Assembly: GCA_030247855.1 (NCBI GenBank)
Contig: JAPDRN010000042.1
Coordinates: 186,001-250,000 of the forward strand
Reading direction: 5' to 3'
Origin: Knufia peltigerae
Lineage: Eukaryota > Ascomycota > Eurotiomycetes > Chaetothyriales > Trichomeriaceae
Length of the DNA: 64,000 nt
Under the pieces are notes generated by a model. It had not been told where the DNA came from. It searched no databases and was given only the letters and a program-made list of their open reading frames with translations. A program made the translations under genes and the position numbers. Below are positions 45,053 to 57,295 of this stretch, piece by piece. The first letter of the stretch is position 1, and each line of letters begins with the position of its first letter.

Positions 45053-45521
45053 GTAGTTGGTAGTCAAAACCAGAACAGAACAGAACAGAGAACTAGCCAA
45101 ATATACCAAAAAAACCCCCGAAAATGTCATGAAAAAACGGAACCGTACCGTCCGCCTGAGACACTCTACTCCGTTATCCTAGTCACGAAGCTCTGAGAAT
45201 GAAAATCTGTAAGCTGAACCTGAATTGAAATCTATCAAAACTGACTACCTATCCTCCCTTTAGTCGGCTGTTGAAGCCCAGCCCAGCCCTCGCAATCCAT
45301 CGCGAACCACTACTTTCGACTAGTCGGTGTGCTCATCGCAAGTGTGTTGAACAATTGCGTGTTGAGGGGCGTGGACAAGAAGCCACACACCCTCCTGTCT
45401 TCACCGTGAAAGGGACCTTTCCCTAAGCCATCGAGAGAAAACCAATACTAAACCCTGACCCGGTAACGTGATGTCCATAGTAACTGAGATGTCCAAATCC
45501 TCCTTCGTCGTCGAAAGTGGT
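45053..45521. other. Convergent 3' intergenic region
   Basis: 469 bp between the convergent ends of the dehydrogenase and zinc-finger genes. It contains a short AGAAC repeat near 45069 and nothing else recognised. Confidence 0.4.
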
Positions 45522-46908
45522 TCATGCGTCGTCGGAACCCTGAGGGACAGAGTGCTGGTGCTTGGCGCACCATTTGCAGGGCTCCCAGCTGATATTCAAT
45601 GCCTCACACATTTCAGGTCGTACCGTCTTGTCATATGCATCGGCAGCAAGTTGCGTCACACGATTCTCATCTAAATAGAACACATGGTGATGTACTCTAA
45701 GATGGGAAGAAAGACTCCAAAAATTGAAACACGAGGCGCTGCTGGTGGAGCAGGACCCAAGGGCGCACTCAAAATTGTCCTGGTGCCGAAATTTGACATG
45801 GATTTCTAGCTCCGCCTTGAGACCTTCCTCTCCGCAGTGAGAGTATGGACACCGAAAGTGGGGGTGCTTTGTCCGTTTATGAGCCTTGAACTTGTCTTTG
45901 CGTGTGAATTCAGCGCCACAATCCTTGTCAGGGCATTTGTGTACAAGTCCATCAGGATGTATAGATCTCGAATGACGATTGAGGTCAGCCTTTCGGCCAA
46001 ATGGTTCGCGAAAGGAACAATCTGGGTGTGTGCAGACAAGAGGGTCAAGATGTTTGTTCTTGATATGCTCCGTCAGTACCTGGCAGTATTGGAAGACTGC
46101 TTTTGAGTTACACTTTGTCCACTGACATTTGATCGGGCCTGGCCAATCACGACCAAGTATTTTCAGGTGGTCAGCGACATGTGCATTGATGAGATCTTTG
46201 GTGTCGAATGTTCTAGCACAGTCAGGCCATTGACACTTGTGAAGGCGGCAATGTGCTTCGTTCTGAAGGACTGGGCCCGGGTGCAGGTTGCAAGGATCGA
46301 CGCCCTGCTAGCGTCAGTCTAAAAAAAAAACTTACGGCGATTGGCTCAGCAAGCTGACGGTCAGGATGAGCCTCACTTTCCAAAGCAACTAGTCCTGGGC
46401 TGGTAAGGCAGCTGTGCGCCTCGTGAATGCCCTGGGCTAGCTGGGTGTCAAGGTTGTGCTGCCACTCGACTGTGCCAGCAATTGATCCCAACCCAAGGTC
46501 ATTGCACTGGGAACGGGACATCGAGGACTGTGCCATTGAAGGAATTGTGTTCCAGATTTGCGTACCGTAGAATTGACCGAGGTCGAAATTTCCGGTGTTT
46601 GCATATCCAATGTCGAAGTTTGGATAGCCTCCGTACCCTTCGATGAATGCTTGATTGATGGTGTTGTTCGCATAGTCTGGGTAGATGGGGTAGCCTCCGT
46701 TGCTCTCCATGAGACCTGAGGAGACATCGACGAAGCTGTCGATGTTCGGAACGTTGCTGGCTGTATTGAAGTCGATATCTTCGAACCCTGCGAAAGGGTC
46801 GACTGAGTCGCTGCCGGTATTGCTGTTGCCGGCGCTGGTGGTTGGGAAATCCATAAAGGAGTCATTGCGCAGGAAATATTCCCAAGAGTCGTCAGGGATC
46901 GAGGACAT
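45522..46908 (-). CDS. C2H2 zinc-finger transcription factor
   Basis: Exons 46908-46336 and 46304-45522 give 451 residues. Exon 2 has no long ATG-initiated frame and is easily missed. It encodes five clear C2H2 units (KCQWPDC..., KCQWTKC..., VCTHPDC..., KCPDKDC..., RCPYSHC...) and a sixth degenerate one (ECALGSC...). Exon 1 is a Ser/Asn/Gly/Tyr-rich region, presumably regulatory. The join requires a 31-nt intron, GTAAGT then T10, AGACTGAC and GCTAGCAG, which is unusually short. Reading through shifts the frame and ends at 46222 without fingers. The exon 2 frame is exact from GGCGTCGAT to the TGA at 45524-45522. The promoter carries four GAGGGCG heptamers. Targets are unknown. Confidence 0.82.
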
Positions 46909-47062
46909 TGTTCTGTGCTTCAGATAGACTGGACTTTTCTCTGTATCTCTTGCGTGATTTCAGTTACTGCTGCACTCGTGAACTTGAGGTTTGAAGGTGA
47001 TAAAGAACGACTCTCGATGTTCCTGGAGGAGGAGTTCGAAACCTGAGATTGAGAGACGCTAG

Positions 47063-47173
47063 GAGGGCGTAGAGGGCGGTGTGACAACTGACGCCCTCAT
47101 CATGGATTGGGCGCATCCAAGGGCGCCCCTGAAAAGCTAGCAGGGCAAATCACACCCTTAGCTGTACGCCCTC
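47063..47173. promoter_or_regulatory. Clustered GAGGGCG sites upstream of the C2H2 regulator
   Basis: GAGGGCG occurs at 47063-47069 and 47072-47078 (plus) and as CGCCCTC at 47092-47098 and 47167-47173 (minus). A further GGGCG is at 47121-47125. Three of the four extend to GAGGGCGT. They lie 155-265 bp upstream of the start at 46908. A given heptamer is expected about once per 8 kb counting both strands, so four in 111 bp is a strong cluster. Binding by the neighbouring zinc-finger protein is a guess. Confidence 0.6.
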
Positions 47174-47743
47174 GATACAGGGGTTGGGATCAGGCTGAAG
47201 CAGTGATTTGTCGAAATGCCAGACTCCAGTGAGCCCAACATGCGGTTGGTTGTCCTACATTGTCTTTCTGGGGGGGCTATTGGCTTCTTAGGCGACAGCA
47301 TGTCTGATGAAATTGTGCATCATGGCACACCAGCCTACAGGAAAGGAAAAGATACTGTACAGGAGGGTGAAGAGGTTGAGAGAAAGAAAAAGCCCGAACC
47401 AATTTTACACATAAACCCATTTTGAATCAGTGTCAAGTCAATGAGCCTCAAACCCCCAGACAGTGAATGGATGAATGCCTCGTATTCTCAGGCAGTACAG
47501 CACAGCATCCTCACTCTCCAGTCCGTAATATAGACCCAGCCTAGTAGCTCTTTAGCCTCATTATATAGACGTCAAAATCGAACTCCTTCCCAATGTTTCA
47601 CTTCATCTTGCAATTCGGAGCACATTATCAAGTCCAGTAGGGTTGGTATTGGACCAATAGTTTTTTGATAGATTGGCAGCAAGAATGTTCTCGACTGCAT
47701 CTCAATAGTTTGTGTATGATTGAGCATGAACCGCCCGAAAGTT
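47174..47743. other. Remaining intergenic region between C2H2 regulator and SAC3
   Basis: 570 bp, probably the distal promoter of the zinc-finger gene and the 3' UTR of SAC3. The ORF at 47216-47425 is short and unsupported. Confidence 0.4.
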
Positions 47744-50700
47744 TCAGTCACTATCACTCAACACCAAAGCATCGTCAGCACTTCCACCAGGAGCACTGCT
47801 GGCTGCTCGACTCAATTCCGGGTTCGAGAACGGTGTTCCCCCATATCCGACGTCGTCACTCTCGTCTTCGTCCTCGCCGGATTCCTCTTCATCTTCGACT
47901 TCATCTTCATAACCTTCTCTCTCATGCTCGTCTCCGTCTTCATCTTCTTCAAGCTCTTCCTCCGCATTGCCGTAATCTCCAGAGTAATATCGATCATCAG
48001 GGCCATCCTCATCATAGAGCTCATCTTCTTCCTCTTCAAGACTCTCATCCTCGTCTTCAAGGGGCTCGTTTTCGTCCTGCTCAGCTTCTTGAAGCAAGGA
48101 AAATGTATTTGCTTGTATCACTTTAGCAGGGCTTTTTTGAATGGGCTGCAAGCTTTGCTGAGGAATCGACTGAGCTCCAGACTTCGGTCGTTTTACTGCG
48201 TATCCAGCCTCACGGAGATGGTAGTCCTGACTGTTGTCGACGAATGTCGGTTCGAGATGGTTATTGAACTCAATATCCTCGTGGTATCTTTTTCGTGCAG
48301 GGCTGCTCGCTTGGCTCTCACCACCATAATACTGCTGAGCACTCTTCTTTGACATGGCGACGGGTACATACTCGCCGCTAACCCGCAGTGGCTTTGTGGC
48401 GAGCCCATGAGCACCGGTCTGTCGGATCCTCAATTCTGTGCGGGACAAGCTGGAGCCGAGTTTACTCTGACTAGGAAGATACTCGTATCCGTTGACTCTG
48501 GTGAGCCCATTCGCAGAGGTAACGCTCTCCCGAAGACTGTTTTGGGATTTTTTGAAATCTTCTTGCTGCTCCATTTCCTTCTCAAGTTCCACAGCTTGCT
48601 GCTTGAACCAGTCTTCCTGCTCTTTCATTGCTTCTCGAGCCTCACGAATCTGTTTCAGGAAGTCGTCCTCCACAACAGGCTTGTTAGAACCCACTATCGG
48701 TGCAGGTGGCTTTGGCATCAAAGGGCTCGTCTCGATAGGTGCAGGAACAGGTAAGGGGGATGTTGCTGGAGGTGAACTTTGAGTGGAGGATGGCACGAAC
48801 GGCCGTCTTCTTGCTCTTGTCAAGACACTTTGTCGTTCTTCCTCTTCTTTTCGTCTTCGAATGGCAAGCGTCTCTTTCGTGTCGGGGATGATTGGGGTCT
48901 CGGGATCCAAACCCATTGCTTTGAGCCGGAAGTAGTCGGTATGCGTGTTGTCCATTTTTTGTTCAATACTAGATCTCCGCAAGTCCTCGATGCTTGTAGA
49001 CCGACCGAACACAGACTTGCCGGAGAATATAGACACACGGGTGGGGCGGGTCGTCGACGCATGAAAGGCAGGTACAGGAGGCCGACCACCGAGTACAGAA
49101 GATGATGATGGTTCTGAAGAAGTGCTCATCGTCTTCGATCGCTTATGCCCAAATGATGAAGAGTGAGTAGATTCCACCGAAAGCCTGTAATCTTTAGGCT
49201 TCTGTCCAGAGAAACTCTTTCTCTTCCGCCCGACGATTTGGCTGATGGCAAATTGGTCTTGCTTTTCTTTCAGTTTCTTTGCCTCAGCTGCCTCCCGGAC
49301 TTCTTGCTGAAGACGCTTTGTTTCCTGAGCGGCTTGTAGAATCTCTTCCAATTCTTCCTCACCTCTCTTTTTCTTGGCCTCTTCAGCCTTCATTGTTGCG
49401 GCAATAAGTTTCCTTCGGTTCCTAGCACGTCGACTAAGATTGTTTTTCCAGGCTTGTGAACGCCAAAGCAGGCCAAACTTTCGTTGTAGGATACGTTCAC
49501 GGATGGAAGCTGGTTGGCTTTGTTAATAACATACGCCAAGAGGAAATGTAATTTCACTTACCAACAGCTGCGTCATGGATCTCAAGCCGATGTTGATTGA
49601 ATGCTGTCTTGACGAGATCGGGGATAGTATATTCAATGTATTTTCTGATCAGCCCGTCTTGGCGCAACAGCGCAATTCTGGACACTTCATGCGCAAGTCG
49701 TTCGCGCTCGATCTCGAGGGAAGGTGGTTGAGGAAGTAATTGAGGGGGGGAGTGAGGTGGAGTGGTGCTTCGCTGAGGTCGTATTTCTGGCTGTGATGCT
49801 ACAGAAGCTGGCCGCTGAGATGGGATACTGGGAGGCGGAGTAGAACTTTGGTTTGGTGATGAAGTCGTTGGCGCTTGAATAGGAGGAAATTTGAACGCAT
49901 CGGATGGCGGTTTGGACAACTCCTTAGATGCTGTTGTAGGTTGCGTGCCAAACAAGGGTGGGGCGGGCGACGGGGTTGGTTTCGGAGCAGATTGGAAAGA
50001 GAACCCAGGAGTAGAGGGCGGTAATAATGTCTCCGGCTTTGTGGATGGAGGTTGTGAAACTGGTTGTTGTTGGAATCCGAACAATGGAGCCGGTGAGGCT
50101 AAGGATGAAGGGGTGTTGTTCCCGACCTGTGGTTGAGGCGTATCCTCTTTTGATTTTGGTTTTGAGGGGTCTGAAGGTGGTTGTGAGAAGTTTGTGAAGG
50201 ATATTGGCGGTTGTGAGTCTCCAGGTTTGGTCGTTGAAACTACAACGACATTCACCGTTAGCCCACCACCTCTTCCTTGACAATGCAGATCTGCCACATC
50301 TGGGAAACATACCTTCAGCTGGTTTTGTAAAACTGAAGCCTGCCTGGGAAGGGGCATTTTGTCCAAAGATCGGGGGGACACCCGAGACTGTCGTCGTCGA
50401 TATCGAGGGAGATGGAGACGAAGTTTGTGTTAACGCAGCAGCCTTCCCCATCCCTAAGCCGCCAAGACTACCGAACACAGACTTCTGTTCGGCGGCGATC
50501 GATGGAGTAGAATTTTCAGGAATAGCATCCTTTCCCTTATCTGCAGCAGCCTCAACAGAAGTTGTGAAGCCCCCGAAACTAGAGGGGCCACGATTCTGCT
50601 GCGTTGGGGGCCGGGGAGCAGGGGAAGGCTTGCCAAAGGGCGAGTCTACCGGAACAGGTGAAGACCCAAAGCCACCAAAGCCTGAACTAGCAAACCCGGT

Positions 50701-52884
50701 CGATGGTTTCCCAAATGTGGATGTGGAGGTTGGTTGTCCAAAGGCAGACGATTCTATCGTTTTCGAGGTGGCAATGCTCTGTCCAAACTTCGGAGTGAAG
50801 GTCGAGGCTTCAGGGTTCAAAGAGGTACCAAAGGTTGTAGCTTGGGGCTGATCCTGAGGCACAAACATGCTCTGGTCGTCGTCTCTCACTTCGTTTTGCT
50901 CGTCGTCCGCCTCGTCCTCCGGCACTTCGATCAATCCCTGGCGAATCGCTTCGCCAACTGAAATGCCGTTGATAACGGCGGTTAGGGTTCGGTGATAGCG
51001 TTTTTTCTCAACAAAGCTGTGAGAAAAGGTTTGCTTGTTGGGTATGGAGGATTCTACGCAGATATCAGAATGTGCTTAAGACCAGTGCTGGGGAAGTGGG
51101 CGTACGCACGATCGAGGGAATGGGAAGCGTTGGAAGTCACATCAAGATATTCCTCGCCATGTTCATCTGTCCCGAAGTACAGTTCGAAAGCCGCACAGAA
51201 ATCCGTCGTCTCTTCGTCAGCGTCGAAACCGAGGAATGCCGTGACCTCAGCGAGACTCCAATCTCGAGACTTTGCTTGTTGAGCTGCCGGAGCGCTTTTG
51301 CACGAGCGCCACAAAGCATCCAAGGCCGCGAATCGAACATGTGCGAAATAGATCTCTGCCACACACGCCATGATGTAAGGTACGGCCTTCGACGATAGAA
51401 GATGCCAAAAGCCACCAGTGTTGCTCTGGGCGATCGGAAAGGGTTCCATGGGTCGAAGAGGTCCTTGGTCGAACAAAGAGTTACCTGCATTTTGATAGAG
51501 CTTGATAGCGGTCTGTACTCGTTTATCCTTGAGGAGGTTGGCGGGCCACGCTTGAATGCGATCTTCCAAATCCGGATGCTGTGACTGGAACTCAAATATG
51601 ATACAGTATGCTCGGAACTCTGCTTCATTAGTGAACTCGATGCGTGAGCGATTGTCGTCGTAGTAATACAACAGCGAAAGGAGAGTATTGTTGAGCTGTT
51701 CACGCTCTTGATGCGCATCGAAATTCTCTCCGTCCCAGAGGTTGTCGGGATTTGACAGCTGATGTAGCGACAGGATGTGAAATCTGGCAATCCGTTCGTA
51801 ACAGTCGACTGCAATCTTGACATCTTCGATATTCGTCACCTGCTGAATCGAAAAGTCATTGCGAATACCTCGAGTCCGATCCCAGACGAATTTATGGATG
51901 GGTGCAAGTCGTTCCTCGCCACCAACCACCTTGTCGAGGAGATAGTCTAACGTCTTCCGGAGTGTCGCAGGGGTTCTAATATCCGAGGGTAATTGTTCGT
52001 CATATCCTGCAGCGGAACGTCGAAATCGCTTGACCATACGTTCCTCCGAAGGGATATCCTTTCCAGTATCTTCATTATGCACCTAACCTTCCATCAGCAT
52101 GCTCTTCTTTCTTCATAGGCTTTTGACTGATCGCACCTTCTCAGCTTTGTCAACCATATTTTGAACAGTACGCTCTACTCTTTCAAACTCAGGACACATC
52201 TCGGTGCATGTGCCCACTGGTGTAATTGCTTTGTCCAGGCTTGTCTTCTTCTCGGGATCCGCAAGGAAGCCATCACGAATGGCTTTTGCGCGCTCGGTTT
52301 CTCGCTTCGTCTTGAGCTAAATGGGACTTGCATGTTAGACACCTACAGGGTAAACCGCAGTCAGCTCGACAAAGAATAGGCCGTAACGCACCTCTTGAAA
52401 TCTTGCATAGGCAGCATTCATAAAGTCGCGATGGTTGGTGGGTGCAGGAGAAGCAGTCCGTGATACTGGAGGTGTGGATGCTGGAGAGTTTGGTGCATTG
52501 AAGGTTTGCGACAGAAATCCACGTCCACGACCCCGTCCCCGGGTGTTGGGTGTCGACGATGGTGTGGTAGAAGCTCCGCGACCTGTCTTGTCTCAGTGTT
52601 TGCAGCCCTTGAGTATCTTCTTAATCCTCACCTCTTATTGGAGTTGTTCCGCCATTGTCAGAGCCTCTTTTGACAGTCCCCGCCCTCAATCGTTGCAGTA
52701 ATCCATCACCACTGTTGGAGGAAGTGTTGGCACTCGCCGCACCTCGACCTCTCCCCCTTCCTGCTTGTAGTGGCTTGGGTTGACCACGGGTGCTACCGCG
52801 ACCGCGAGGGGTGAATGATTGGGATCCTCGACCGCCTCTCGTCGAGCTGCCACCGCGTTGACCGCGGGTGGACGGCGCAGACAT
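47744..52884 (-). CDS. SAC3: SAC3/GANP family mRNA export factor, TREX-2 scaffold
   Basis: Seven exons (52884-52632, 52582-52392, 52316-52137, 52082-51110, 51053-50313, 50239-49562, 49509-47744) with introns of 49, 75, 54, 56, 73, 52 nt give 1593 residues. The N-terminus is an RGG-like Arg/Gly region. The SAC3/GANP domain begins with GTCTEMCPEFERVER and continues through KRFRRSAAGY and VPYIMACVAEIYF. TREX-2 couples transcription to mRNA export at the nuclear pore. About twelve FG dipeptides (KFGQ, AFGQ, TFGK, PFGK, IFGQ, LFGT and others) follow in exons 5-6, then a helical Lys/Arg-rich part (LLWRSQAWKNNLSRRAR) resembling the Cdc31/Sus1-binding region, and a very acidic tail ending DDALVLSDSD. 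Every join keeps frame. Confidence 0.9.
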
Positions 52885-54324
52885 TGGCGCAGATGGATTC
52901 GATCAACATTGGGGTTCTAGCATAGCAAGGGCTTCGACTGTCGAATTGAGGGTGTTGTAGGGAGGGATTTAGGCTATTGTTTGAATTATTGTAATTGTCA
53001 TCGCCCGTGATTGCAGCCTGCGGGACTGTGAAAAGTCTTACTATATGAGGACGCGAACCGTGAATTCTGATGCCGGTGAAGACAATGGCGACTTGACCCA
53101 CGCCTGTTTTCAAACCGCAAACGAAGCTCGATGCTTATTGGTTTAGCGCAAACAGGTTACAGCCTTGTCAATGATCACGCAGCCTTGTTATGTCATCCAC
53201 CAACAACTTGACATTTGACTTGTTCTAGAAAACCATGCCAACTTGACATATCTGGCTCTTCTTGGCCTCCAGTCTGAATTGTGTTGTCGAGCTGATGGTC
53301 TCCTTCAAAATCTGTTGTGAGTTCGATACTGACTGAAACAGATGGCTTTGACATTCCTCCTCTCATGTGACCAGCCCATGATGCAGCCCATTCACAACAA
53401 ATCACTCCCGGGCTTCCATGATCACGTCTCTCTATCCTAGCAAGGAAGCCATGATCTCTCTGTCAACCACGCTCAGGATTCGAGCAACAGAATCCCACTT
53501 GATCAATCTTGTATTGGATCACGTGCCGAAGAAGTCTCGATCATGGGAGGATCGCCCCAGTTTCGGGCTATAACACCCAGGCGAACATTTTGAAAGTCTT
53601 GCTAGAACAAGAGGCAGGTACAAAGCTGTCGTAAAATTGTCGCATTTGGTAGGTGAATCTTTTCGGATAACGAAACGGCGACAAGAAAGCCTCGGATGGG
53701 CATATTGTCCTGATCTTTGCCGGAGTCGGCCTGACACACCTTGATGGCCTCTCAATACGTTGTTCTCGCATCAGAGGCCTAGATACGAGATTTACTGGTT
53801 GAAAATCACGCTCAGCTGACGGATATACCTTTGCGGAACATGTCAATACTGTGAGGATCTCGCGCTCGAGAGCTTCGAGAGCGACTCTTCAACGACGCAG
53901 GATTGGCAGTTCCTGCGACATCAAGGTCGATTCGGACTTTCATGATCGAGCTCGGAGAATTATTGAATACAGCAAACAATAATATGATCAGGCGTGAAGG
54001 TTGCGATGCAGAAAGGCTCGACCGCTGAAAGACCTCGAAATTGCTTTGCGAGAGGTCGAGGAATGCTTGCACCATCAAGCCTCGACATGGCATTCTTCGG
54101 AACAAGCACGTCCCTATAACCCCGAGCGAGATTGAGTTGGTAGGTCGCCAACAAGTTGCTTCGATGGCACCTATCTCGCAACCACAATTGATTGTGATCT
54201 GAGGGAGATGCACACATTCAGATCGGAGTGATTATACTCACAGAAACAGACACGATGCAGAATTGGCAGAAGATGCAACCGATATCTGCGTATTACGTAT
54301 TCGCTTAGGTTTCGTTCGCTGGAT
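52885..54324. other. SAC3 upstream region, nothing specific recognised
   Basis: 1.4 kb including the SAC3 promoter. Minus-strand frames at 53568-53846 and 53812-54213 lack family resemblance and were not called. Confidence 0.4.
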
Positions 54325-55035
54325 ATGGTAAACGTTGTCGATCATAGTCTCGGAATCCGCCACATGTCTACATCTAACAAAAACCAGATCACAGTTCGCC
54401 CACGACAATACGCATCGTATGCGCTGCGAGTCCTGATGCTAGCCTTCGCACGATACACCAGCAATCAATTCCCAGTTACAACTTTGCTCGTGGCTCGGAA
54501 CGGGACAGATGATGAAGGATCTGCCATCTGTTATCCGGCTGCAGACCCAAGTTCGACTGAAGATTGGTTGATACGAGTAATACACATGCCACGAGCCACT
54601 ACGAACCCTTCCCACTCCACCTTGTCGACCGTTGTGGAGCTCCTCAGATGGAGCCGAGTATACAGAAGCGAAAACGAGTACGTCTTCTGCACCACTGGGT
54701 ATTTGGGAGTGAGAGCACAAAAGGAAAGCTCGCCCTCGTTCAGTCTTGGAAGTCGTGAAGGTTTGCGACCATATAACCCGGTTGGCTTCACATTCACGCC
54801 CATATCTACCCGAGTTCCTCACAGGACCAAAAGCCGCGTTCTTGCCACTTCACTCAGTACTGGCCTTCGATCTGGATCCAGAGCATCTCCCCAGCTGAGT
54901 CTCCATTCTCTGGGTTCTGGTTACACCTCACACGGGTTCAAGACAGACTCTGAACATGACAGTCTAGCGGCTTCTATCTCTATGTGTAGTACAGAGATTC
55001 CAGCATTGACTTTACCCTACGACTTTCTGGATTAG
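54325..55035 (+). CDS. Possible hypothetical gene (236-residue ORF, unrecognised)
   Basis: A single open frame of 236 residues in otherwise gene-free DNA, longer than expected by chance for this base composition. The composition is Ser/Thr/Arg-rich with no signal peptide, membrane segment or known motif. It may be a lineage-specific gene or an accidental ORF. Confidence 0.3.
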   Translation: MVNVVDHSLGIRHMSTSNKNQITVRPRQYASYALRVLMLAFARYTSNQFPVTTLLVARNGTDDEGSAICYPAADPSSTEDWLIRVIHMPRATTNPSHSTLSTVVELLRWSRVYRSENEYVFCTTGYLGVRAQKESSPSFSLGSREGLRPYNPVGFTFTPISTRVPHRTKSRVLATSLSTGLRSGSRASPQLSLHSLGSGYTSHGFKTDSEHDSLAASISMCSTEIPALTLPYDFLD

Positions 55036-55421
55036 TACCTTCGTTCATGCCCAGCGATCCGACATTTGGTCACAATGCCGGTGACCACGGCCTTGATCGA
55101 ATGTCAACTCTCGGTTGCTTCACCTTTCCCGACCTCGTCGACCTCGATCAATCTACCTACTAGATGGCTCGTGTAGCCTCCTCGAAACGAACTATTTCGA
55201 GCGACACGCGCGACTCCTCAACGTCAACATCGACCTGGATCCGTTTCAAATGAACAACAAAAAACCAGTAACATGCACAAGCAGTATAATGGAGATAGGT
55301 TACACGAACGAAATTTGAAAGATCAAAGATTTGAAAACAAGCATCTAATCGCTGTACAAGTGAAATCTAAACGCTAGGATCAACGTTCATCATGAGGTGA
55401 GGTGAGGTGAGGAATGGCTGA
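55036..55421. other. Intergenic region, 3' of Upc2-like gene
   Basis: 386 bp with a short (GAGGT)4 repeat near 55394 just beyond the stop codon. Nothing else was recognised. Confidence 0.4.
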
Positions 55422-57295
55422 TCACGACCGCTCTTTATACCTCTGCAACTGTTCCGCCACCAAACACATATCCATCGGCCACCAATCATTACCACCATTA
55501 CTACCCTGACCTTGACCGTCCCCGGTCATGCTCTTACGAGGACGATTAATCATCTGCGCCAATTTCTTGATATCCGTGATTCCAAAGTCTCCGATCCACC
55601 AAGTCTCCTGCTCGACCAGCATGACAAAGACAAGCCAATGCGCAAAGATATCCCAGGCGAGCATCTGTATCTCGTGGTCGATATCTCCGCCATCCGGCGG
55701 CGCAGCTGACAGACGCACCGGCAGTTGCAAAATGGCCATAAAGTCTTCCGGCAAGCGATTTACCCAGGGTAAGATGACGGGCGTCAACGGTAAGGAAGGG
55801 TGGTATATGCGTGGTAGTCTGATGGAGTCATTGAGCCATGAACAACGTGATGACGAATGCGTATCGCAATCGTTGAGGTCGAGGCTGGCGATCTCGAGAT
55901 TCATCGAATCAGGGGGAGGGGGTGGCGGGGTCTGCTGCTTGTCGAGATTCTCCGGGAAGAGGGCGTTGCCAATCGAGATCAAAATATCGACGGCCAACGA
56001 ACAAGCAGACATGGATGCGGCTTTTGAGAGCTGTGCGCTCGCCTTGTGAAAAGCCATCGTGGGCAGTTCAGTGCGAAGAGACCTGCGGAAGTCTCGTTGC
56101 AGTGCGTCGACCCTCTCCTGGAGCGCGTCCAGGGCACCTGTCCTGGTCGCTGAGATGACGGACATCAATGAAAAGTTCGGGTCGACAGGTTGCAGTGCCG
56201 GGGTTGGGCTGAAGCGTCTCTTTTCCTTGCTCACCTCGATGGCATTCAAGATGTACGCCGAGATGGCCGGCTCGGGCACCTCGCCTTCGTATACAATCTC
56301 GGGACTCGCGGCGTCGTGTTGGTGCGAGGGTGAGTGGCAGCAGGCGGTGCCGATGGTGTTGATTCCGCGAAGCAAGGTGGCCCACTGCAGGTTCGTGGGG
56401 TGGTCCTCGTTCATCCCGTAGGTCTCGGTCATGGTGAATCGTGTTTGGTTTTGGGTTTTGAGCAATCGAATGAGTCTTCGTCGAGCTAACGCGTAGGGAA
56501 AGAGCACGGCCGAGAGAACGTGGGCGACCTCGAGATTCCTGGGCGTGCCGAGGGCGACCTGTCGTCGGACGGCCTGCAGGCCCCGGTCGTGGTAGTGGTC
56601 ACTCTTCGCGAGTAGCCGCTGCACCTCGTCGGCGCGCTCCAGTGCAGTTCCGTCGACGAGGGCGTCGATACAGAAGGCCGTCGCGGTCACGGCGAGGAGC
56701 GCGCAGAGCATCCCTTCGTTGGTCGCCGCCATGGCCGTGATGGAGAGCCTGTGTGAGTGAGCGATGTGCGGTGCTGTCCCGAGACTAGGGCTGGACGGGT
56801 CGAGATAGTAGTGGAAAAGATGAAGGTCTTCGTGGACGTTGGACACCTCCACGTCCGGACTCAGGCTCGCCGAGAGAGCTTGCGACGCTCCGCCACCGGC
56901 CTGGAAGAGCGGCGTGAGTGGCCACGGGACCGGGGAGGTGGGTGACGGGTCCCGTGTGATTTCAGGGCCGTGGCCAGATTCGTTCAATTCGAGCGACACC
57001 GACGAGGAACCTTCGTGGGACCGGCCGCCCTGTGCTTTTTGGGTTTCTGAAAGGTACTCGCAAGGTTGTTGTCTATATGCACAGTTGTGACATTGCGGTT
57101 TGGCCTCGTCGCACTGGGAAAATAGCCAGAATGTCAGATCAGATCAGGAGGTTCGGCGTCAACGAATCCCAAGGTTGGGGTTTAGGCAGGCAATCATACC
57201 TTGATCCTCCGTCTCCTACAATAAGCGCATCCATTTCGAGATTTTGTATGTGCTCTTCTTGGTTTGAACGGTCGTAACAACTGTTTGGAGTCCAT
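55422..57295 (-). CDS. Zn2Cys6 transcription factor, Upc2-like (sterol-uptake-control class)
   Basis: Exons 57295-57200 and 57113-55422 join across an 86-nt GTATGA...CCCAG intron to give 595 residues. The intron falls inside the zinc cluster: CAYCRRRRIK is encoded by exon 1 and CDEAKPQCHNCAYRQQPC by exon 2. The very N-terminal cluster, preceded by RRAHTKSRNG, and the later block with LHLFHYYLD resemble Upc2/Ecm22-type and related fungal regulators. A proline run (PPPPPP) sits near residue 430. Some Upc2 relatives sense sterols and activate ergosterol genes, but most in moulds are uncharacterised, so sterol control is not claimed. Confidence 0.88.

Noticed and set aside
43970..45130. 386-codon ORF on the minus strand
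   Set aside because: It lies opposite the last exon of the acyl-CoA dehydrogenase, whose GC-rich codon use removes stops on the other strand. It has no family resemblance.
46222..46335. Unspliced C-terminal end of the zinc-finger gene's first exon
   Set aside because: Read-through ends without zinc fingers, whereas the 31-nt intron gives 261 further codons with five C2H2 units in one frame.
50204..50851. 215-codon plus-strand ORF
   Set aside because: Antisense shadow of the low-complexity FG region of SAC3.
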